DNA from: Pseudoscleropodium purum
Taxonomy: Eukaryota; Streptophyta; Bryopsida; Hypnales; Brachytheciaceae
Reading direction: 5' to 3'
NCBI GenBank assembly: GCA_963969395.1
Contig: OZ017795.1
Span: 15,190,001-15,254,000, forward strand
Length of the DNA: 64,000 bases
The translations under genes were made by a program, and so were the position numbers. How positions within the stretch are numbered: the stretch's first letter is position 1; each line of letters starts with the position of its first letter. Under the pieces are notes generated by a model. It saw only the letters and a program-made list of their open reading frames with translations, searched no databases and had not been told where the DNA came from. Below are positions 55,891-64,000 of this stretch, piece by piece.

Positions 55891-58800
55891 TTTCTGGACG
55901 ATGAACAGAGTGCTTCCAAGAGCTGTGTAGTCCAACAAACTTTTCATTCATCCAATGCAATACTTGAATCTTGAAAAGTCAACCTTCCTTAATGACCAAA
56001 TTCATGAAATTGCAGTAACTGATATTTCTCTAAACAGATATGAGCCAAACGTGCAAAAAATTGAAAAAGAATTGAGGCATTAAGGGGTTAAGCACATGCT
56101 GTTTGCAAACTCCAGGTGGGAACATACCCTTAGGGCTAGACTCCAAGGGTTTGTATGAAAGTGTTTTATCCACTATGTACATACAGCAAGATGTCCAGAA
56201 CTAGGTCTGAACACTCCACGGTGGCTGCGGCTGTGCCTTGAGTCAATCCATTCATTTGTTCTTCTTTTTCACATTCCTATTCTGAAGTTAATGATATTCT
56301 AAATGAGCAAAAAGTGGAGATACTTGTGCTGTCCAATAGAACAGGAAGGGAACTGCAAAACAACCACATATTCTGTCTGCAATAGATTGATTTATGTTCC
56401 ATTTCGCACGTGTGTGTTCAATTCTCACAACTGAAGGGTTATGAAAGCAGTGGAGAAACATCTTTCTTTCCGTGGCTTCAGGGCCTTCACCATTGCATTC
56501 AGTTCATTTGGGGTCCACTCCATACTGCATTGCACTGTAATCCGTCTTATCAAAGGTTGAAGATATTTTCATATATGGACACATGTCAATCAGATAGAAG
56601 TTATGCACTCAATCTAATTTACTGTCCCCGTGATGCAACCCTGAAAGGACAGGCCTATGACTACGGCCAGAGGGAGACCTGCCCTCCTCGTTGCCCCTCC
56701 CTCAGATGGCAACGAAGGTTCTCGTGCTGACCCTTCTTCTTTCTGACCAAAGGCTAGTTGCAAAATCCACTAAAGGTTGGTTGCAATATCGAGAGTTTTG
56801 TAGCCTATCACAATGTGCCACAATTATGTCGGGAACTCTGCCATTGTTAATCATTGCTCATCTCTTCTACACGGAAAGAGTATACTCTATGGGATGACGA
56901 CCCATTTCCAACCACTTAAAGAATCCAACATAATTGTTGAATGGGTACATTTAGGGAAATACTTTTCCCGTGAAGGGAATTTGATTTAAGAAAGATTAAA
57001 AAAAAATTATATTTTTTTGGTCCAAATTGAAATTACTCTGAATTTTTTACCTAAAGAATTTGTGCAACCTATTCTTGTTATGTAAGCTGCTATAATTCTA
57101 CTGTAATTTTGTAACCCATATGCTCCTTACAAAATTCATGTAAGTAATAATTATGTACATGCCATGATCATCTGTGCTTCCAATATACACTTCTTGGACA
57201 TTTCTACAACTCTTGCAAGTCTTGGAGTACATGAGCTATAATGTAAATAGACCTATGATTGAAAACAAAACATCCTATGGTAATGTGCTCTTAAATAGAC
57301 CCTCTTCTTCGAACCGTCTTCTAGGTGGCTCAAAAAATGGATACATGATGGACTATTGATTATATTAGAGAAGGAAAAAAGTTGGTTCATTGTTTTCCAA
57401 TGGATGGTTCATACTCTTTTAAAGGTCAGTTTAAGAGCCATGGGTGGTCCATTTCCAATTAAGTGGATAGGTGTTCATTAATTTTTTTCAAAATGAGAAT
57501 TGGCGGACCAACTACCTTCTTACATAAACTAAAAAATCTGAAATAATAACTAACTCAAGCTTCCATTCAAGTTTCAGTGAAGATCGCATTTAGGAACCTT
57601 CTCTACTACTTTTTGCATGCCTCAATGCTTGTTTTTGGTAAAGCCATATCTTTTTTCAGACCATTTAAGAGTGGATTTTGCAAGGGCTACAAGTCACAAA
57701 TAGGGACCTATGGCAGAGTTCTTTGAAAATTCATACTTAATTCATAATAGCTCCAAAAAATACGAAACCACTTGGGTTAGATTCCGCATCATTTCCTCTT
57801 CAAGTGAAAAATAATGAAAAATATTTTCAAGCATCTGAAAACCACCAAAAAGGCCTTAAAGGGTCTACCTTATACTGTGGAAATGGGGGGTGGTCAGAAA
57901 TGGGTTGCCTCCCAAGCACAAGCGGACGCCCAAGAGAATCTGAGCTGATGTTGAGAAGTCCATCCACGAGGTTCTTAAATATTCACCTGAAGAACAACAC
58001 AGACAGCTAATGTAGGTGAGGAATAGAGTTCATTCTTTGTTGACGTTTATGTTTTAATGTATAAGAAAATGTTCAATTAGGAATGTACCCGAATCCACCC
58101 ATGCCAAGAAGTGAGCTAAGACCATAGAATGAGGACATGCCAATTACAGATTTAATTAAGAACAAACTGGCTGGGCTTGGAATCGATTCATCTTGAAGAA
58201 AGACGTACTGTGATGGATTTCAATTCTAGTGCTGTAAAATAGAATCCAGCAGTGAGAGGAATTAGTAATTTGGTTTTCTAAGACACCTAAGTCTTGTATA
58301 CTAATGCGTAATTTTCTTACAAAATATTCAATCTGACCAGCCAGGTAGAGTGAAATAAACTCGAGGAAGAAGGTTGTGGAATGATATTGTTGAAGAAAAC
58401 TTTGTGAAGGATCAGACAACCGCCATTGACTGGTGCTGGAATGTAGGATTCCCAAATGGAGTAGTCTCATCAGTGACAGTGTTGAAAGCCTGATTTGGAA
58501 TAGGGCTTTTCTTTTTTCCATTTTTTTAATGAAATGCCAAAGTGACCATACAAAATGTTGTATTGGTGCTCCAAATTTCAACATTCATCCACATTAGCAC
58601 ATATCACATATCCATAATTCTACTTTCATCCACAATCTAGTGATTTCATTCAAGATCTTTTTAATTTGAAATTTTCTAGCAAAAACTTCATGGTTTGTTA
58701 CCTTTTTATAGCCAAATTATTTTTTGGGGTGCAATATGGTACTCTTTTGTCAAAAAAGAAGAAGTTGTGGTCTGGAACAAAGCAATGAAATTTGCGGTGC

Positions 58801-58963
58801 CTTTAGATTACACCATGATCATTGTCATCTAGGCAATAGTATTTCTACAATTTTGGTGCTAGTAGAATACAAGTCTCTAGAGCGAGCGAGCAAGCACTTC
58901 TTCAAGTTGTAGTGTGTTTCTACTTCTATTGCCCAAGCTCTAGGATTAACAATGAATTGATTT

Positions 58964-58999
<36 letters not shown>

Positions 59000-60178
59000 C
59001 AATATTATGATGCAAATCAAGCTAACATTTTAGTCTAAATTTAAAAAATTAGTAGATCATGGTTATAGGCCCAAGTTCAATTACCATAGAATAATGAATC
59101 TAAGAAAATTTTGAAATTAAGGTTTAGGTCTATATCTTTGAGACAAGTTTTGTTTCTATATTCTTTTGGAAGTAGGGAGGGGGAATATACTAAATGAATT
59201 CCAAGTTCATATTGAAACCAAGAATGAACATATTCATCTATCTATTAAATCATTTTTGGTTGACAATATCTTAGTCCTTTCAAAGATTAATGTGGTTGTT
59301 TGAAACACAATCACATTAATAGTCAAATAGTATAAATGTGAGACAAGTGTTTCACAATCAATGACAATGTGGCAAATATACAAGATAGTTTGAGAATTTC
59401 ATTGAAGATTTAAAAGATCAAATTGAAGAGGTTTGAGTGTATTTGTTATGTACAAGTCCAAAGCCAAAGAAAGAAAACAAATACATATATAGTACTGTGT
59501 GAATGAAATATTTGTTGGGGTGGTTGTAAGGTAGGCACACCCATTATGAATCTCTTTTCAATTGGGGCAATTTGTTCACTTTTTTATTCCATTGGATTGA
59601 AATATCATTATAATTGATTGCAAAGGTTGGGGTGGAAATTCTAAAGTTTTACAAAGTCTTTCAATCCTTGTATGCATTTTAATATGATAAAATTCTAAAT
59701 GATGTCAAAATGAGGTTAATAACAACACACATAGCTACAAATAATTTATACAATTTAATGGTCTACTCCATTTTTAAAACAAATTTGTAATGTGATTTTT
59801 CCTAAAATCTAATGTACTTAAAGCTCACCTCTTAGAAACCTTATAATTAGGGAATCAAGTATTGTAATGAATTCATTGTATGAAAATTTGAAAAAAAAGC
59901 ATATTGAATCAATTTCCAAAAATATTCTTGATGCCAAAAATAATCTTGAGCAATTGGATGAACAAATAAAACATAAGTAGTATTTAGAGCCATGTATTAG
60001 GCATCCAACATGTCTTATGTTGTAGCTTTTGAAGTAAAAAACAATAGAGCCAAAATTTATAATAAAGGTAAAGGTTTTATTTGATGTCTATAAAGTGTTT
60101 GGGCTCTAAAAGCATTTCCTAATCCAAAGATACATTTTGCTTTCTCTTTGCACCAATAATATACAAATAGTGTACACT
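55891..60178. other. Intergenic; no gene recognised
   Basis: Mixed AT-rich DNA. Between 56.1 and 58.7 kb base composition is more balanced and several 60-140 codon frames occur (for example 56410-56730 plus and 58156-58584 minus), but none has a recognisable domain, splice structure or consistent neighbour. They may be decayed genes or old transposon remnants. Confidence 0.4.
58967..58995. repeat. (AG)n microsatellite
   Basis: 29 bases of uninterrupted alternating AG on the plus strand. Confidence 0.95.
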
Positions 60179-60821
60179 TTAACCCCTATATGCCCAAAGT
60201 ACCAAATTCTAAGTTGACAATATTTTGAAGTTGAATAAAATCTAATCAAGTTTCTATTTTTAGCAATTTACATTTTCAAAAAATTCTTTATTAAGTTTCG
60301 TTTTAACATTAAAAATTTGATCTAGAAAATGATTGATTATGATTTTGGTATCCAAGATTTTGTGCAAGGATGTCCATGGCAATTTTGACTTTATGTTGTG
60401 TTGAGAGCTCTTGGAAATGAGCCTCAAATACACATTAGAAATTTATTATAAAAATTGTAGAAGAGATTTTGAGAAGTGATAACTTGATTGGAATTATGCA
60501 TGTTATGTCCTTTAACATCATATTTTTTTGATGACCATTTTTATAGATTTGACATGGAAAAAGAGATTGAAAGACTTCAAATCACTTTCACAATTTTAAC
60601 ACCGCCATGATTAAACATTATGATTTTTCAATCCATAAGTGATATTGTTGTGTTTTCTTTGCTTATGTGGTTATTAACATATCTAGCTTGAATTTATAGT
60701 ATGTTTACAATTCAAAAAAAATTGATACAACTTATCAAAATGTTGTCTTTTATTCAACTTTTAGCAAATTTGAGGCAAATTCCTTGAAGCTCAAAAAAAG
60801 CCATGGGCATCTAGGGGTTAA
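60179..60821. mobile_element. TIR element with TTAACCCCTA ends
   Basis: The left end TTAACCCCTATATGCCCA matches the reverse complement of the right end, TTAACCCCTAGATGCCCA (one mismatch in 18). 643 bp, AT-rich, no transposase. The right ~350 bp matches 54640-54991. Variants of the AGGGGTTAA end also occur near 56090 and 63551. Target duplication not clear. Confidence 0.68.
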
Positions 60822-63800
60822 GAGGTGATTCATATTAGTTACCATTTCATTTCAACTTCAAAAATTCATAACTAATTTCATGAAGTTCTAAAAAAATGAC
60901 ACAACTTGAATTTGATGCCAATTTCATTTGTTTTTCAAGAAGAAATGACTATAAAACATTTCAAGAAGTTTAACTAAGTGTTTTTTTTTGCTGTGATTTA
61001 TTGTTCTAAAGTTGTATAATTTTTTGAGAAAATATTGAGCTATAAATTCCTTTATTTTCAATGGATGAAATCAATCAATTGCTACATCATCTATGGACAA
61101 TATTGCTCTAATGTAGATGAATATACATACTTTTGGATGAATATATTTGCTTTCATCTATGTAAATAGCTTCACTACTCTACTAGAATTTTAGACATTAA
61201 TCTTCCTAATGTCCAAAATCAAATTTTATATGTTTTTTAGGCAGACCAATACATCTTATTTGTACTTGTGGGAATAATTTACCAAAGTCTCTCTTTCTAC
61301 TCAGTAGTTTGGAAAAAAAAAAATTATTATATTGAACAAATTTTCACCCCCATTTTTATTTGTGACACTAATTTTTTGCACTAAATAATAGTTGTGCAAT
61401 TGTGCTCATTGTAGTTTGACATTTAGCATCAATGTATCAACCTGAAGCATTGAATCATTCAATCTGTAAAATAAAATGTAGTTTTTTCTTTCCTTCTCTA
61501 CATATCCCTGTATTGACCTGAGTCATGTAATTCAACTATCGCAAGCAAAGATGGAACATAGGAGGAAGGGTATTTCACTTCCCCCACGTGTTCCCCCTTG
61601 CCTCCACAGGGTTCCACAGGGTTTAGGGTTTAACCTTAGAAGGTCCACGGTTGTTTTGGGTTCAAAAAAGCTTCATTGCTTTTGAAGTGCTATAAATCTA
61701 AATGTCACTAAGTTATAGAAATCTCAACCATGCAGTATTGTAGTGAACATGTTCTAGATAACATAAGTCAAATTTGGAGTCATTTGACAGCATGGATTGC
61801 AAGATTATATGTTTTAATGTTGAAAAAAGACATTGAAGTCTTCCTAGCAATACATTTGGAGGTGAAATTCAATTTCTAAACTTACTCAAATAAAAAAATT
61901 TGAAACTATGAAGTGATTCAAAACCAACATACAAACACATTGGTGAAAAAAATATCATTCAATTGACTCAATGTGTTTGCAAAATGGTTTTGAAATATCA
62001 AAAAATAGCAAGGAAAGTTACCAAAAACACATATGAGCCTATACCTCCTTCTACTAAAAAACTTTTCAGTCATTCATAACTTCTTGTATTGATGTGAAAT
62101 TTTAGTCACACAAACTAGACTAGTATGAGTAACTTTATCAAAAAAAAATCATTGGAAACAGACATTGTATGGAGAAGAAACAAGCCGTTGATGTTCACTA
62201 AGATCCAAAAATGTCTGAATTTTGAACTTCAAATTGTTCCCAAACATTCAAAGAAGCTTGAATTTACATGAAAATTTTACCACAATATAATTAAACTAAA
62301 AAGGGAACATAACCCAACAAATTTGATTGAAAATAAACATTTGACGAAGTAGATACAAGCCCTCAAAGTTGCAGTTGTCAAATGTAGTTTGGTGAACTCA
62401 AATTGAACTTGTGAACTTTGATTGGCTTCCAAAAACTTGATTCATCTTAGATTGATCTAAAAATTTTACCACACAAACTAGAAGAGAGAGCACAACTTTC
62501 CCAATAAGTTTTATTGAATTTGGACATTAGATACAAGAGTTATAACACTTTCAATCAGACTTAAAACTGTACAAGGACACTTTTTGTCCTCTTGGGCGGT
62601 CTAGAGTTAAGTTTTTTTTAGGGTTTTAGATTTAATTCCTAAAATCCCTAGGCCATTTTTCTGTCAAAAACCACTCAAAACTGTCATTTTTGTTGCGTTT
62701 ATCCAAGAAAACAAAAAAAAATCATTTTTTTAGAATATAACTGTAGGATCTTGTACTTCACTTGTCTTAGTTCATATGGTAAAAATTTCATGAAGTTTGA
62801 CTATATAGATTGGCAAATATAAGCATTCAAAGTTGAAAAAAAAAATGTTGTGAACATTGGCTTGCAATTTTAGATGACTTTGACCGCCAATTGTAGAATT
62901 TTTTTATACTATGGATTTTGAATTAAAAAAATTTTATGTTGTAGAATTGAGTTGAAAGTCTAGGAAAAAAAATAAAAATAAAAACACACTTGATTTTCAT
63001 TCTTTAAAAAAAGTGCTAAGTAGAAGTAGGTCTAAGATTGGAAAAAAAAACTAAATTGTTAATAACTTCAAGATAGGATTGAAAGACAATAATCCCAATG
63101 GTGAGATTGTTTTGGAAAGTAAACACAACATTCTCCACAAAAAATTGTGAAAATTGTGAAAATTGCATTCAGAAATGAATTCTACAAGTTATTTTTTCAG
63201 GAAGATGTTGAAATTGCCTGAAAAACATGATTGTCCTTAACTTTCTCATTATTAGTCTAGATAGAACGAATCAAAACTTCACATGTAGACAAAAATAAAA
63301 CATTTTAAAGAATTTTTTTTAAAATTTTTTTTGATATTTTGCGATTTTTTTTGTGTTGCTCACCGAGTTTAGTTTCAAAATTTTTGTGGTATAACTTTTG
63401 CTCCTGGTCACCGATGAAATAAAAATTATATTCCCACGTACATAATCAATTTTTCTATCTTACGGGAAAGTTTCAAAACAATTCACCAAAAATTGAGGTC
63501 TCAGGAATCTGCCCGAAATCTGATTTGTCCCTCGAGGGGACAATGGGACTTTAGGGGTTCAACTTTATAGCAGTAATTTCCTCCTTGACCTCACAGGGTA
63601 TTTGCAACAGTTCCTTGACATTTACGAGCTAAGTGAGACCACAAGAGATTTTAAGTATTCCCTTGTCGTCACACAAGGAATCCATACAGACAATAGCCCT
63701 AATTTACACATACGAACACTTGTTTTCACACACTGGATCCATACGTGTTTCCGTGTTTTCTCACAGGGACTTCACATTAATTCTCATGTGTGTATGACTT

Positions 63801-64000
63801 TCCTGTGGACGGACCACGGTAGAGGTTGTGTGAACATTAACGTCACCATTGATTTGCTGAAACCGTGGATTTTTCTGTTTCACCTTGAAGACAGATATTA
63901 CGTGATAGCAAATGTAATCACTCCATGATCTGTACAACCACTCTGTTGAGAAGACTACTGTCTGAACCACTTACAAGTTACAGCTTTACATATTGATGAT
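60822..64000. other. Intergenic to window end; no gene recognised
   Basis: AT-rich DNA with homopolymer runs. 62690-63150 resembles the 15250-16110 repeat family in places (AACTGTAGGATCTTGTA, TATAAGCATTCAAA, ATCCCAATGGT). The two opposed frames at 63602-63970 overlap and match nothing known. Confidence 0.4.

Noticed and set aside
56410..58584. Frames of 60-142 codons, including 56410-56730 plus and 58156-58584 minus
   Set aside because: No recognisable domain, no splice context and no repeat of the frame elsewhere; cannot be told from chance.
61610..61635. GTTTAGGGTTTAA resembling plant telomere repeat TTTAGGG
   Set aside because: Only about one and a half units; not an array.

Overview
The window looks like a gene-poor, AT-rich piece of a land-plant nuclear genome. 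The evidence is plant-specific families (an R2R3-MYB with the usual two introns, a DC1 zinc-finger protein, DUF247, an LRR-VIII-1-type receptor kinase and a plant-type TIR domain), GT-AG introns, and many MITE-like elements and dispersed repeats between genes. The lineage (bryophyte, lycophyte, fern or seed plant) cannot be settled from this sequence alone.

Layout. 0.5-1.75 kb: two adjoining GC-rich inverted-repeat elements flanked by TTA, then a tiny Cys-rich ORF. 6.65-8.74 kb (+): an intact R2R3-MYB gene carrying the bHLH-interaction signature. 12.65-20.8 kb and 30.2-37.1 kb: a direct segmental duplication. Each copy carries, on the minus strand, a gene for a secreted L-type (legume) lectin domain, then a transmembrane helix, then a cytoplasmic TIR domain. 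24.85-25.55 kb (-): a DC1 protein. 39.9-40.9 kb: a repeat cluster interrupted by a GC-rich hAT-like MITE. 41.8-43.2 kb (+): a DUF247 gene broken by frameshifts, followed by a small repeat-containing ORF with one in-frame TAG. 44.4-46.8 kb (-): a receptor-kinase gene containing transmembrane and kinase exons but no recognised ectodomain. 46.8-64 kb: no convincing gene; dispersed repeats, including one ~1.8 kb element with a G-poor insert.

Most notable system: the lectin-TM-TIR architecture. It resembles a lectin receptor kinase whose kinase has been replaced by a TIR domain, and it is topologically like an animal Toll-like receptor. The TIR keeps the position-matched catalytic glutamate of plant TIR NADases and the VLP-FY-VR block. 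Neither copy is intact as read. Copy A has two nonsense codons in the lectin domain and a 1-nt deletion at the TM/TIR junction. Copy B has three frameshifts in the lectin domain but an unbroken lectin-end/TM/TIR reading frame. The lesions differ, so a working ancestor, or intact paralogues elsewhere, is likely. Indel errors in the assembly are an alternative explanation, because DUF247 shows the same kind of damage.

The genes do not form one pathway. Three loci (lectin-TIR, receptor kinase, DC1) belong to families often linked to perception or stress signalling, and the MYB is a candidate pigment or phenylpropanoid regulator.
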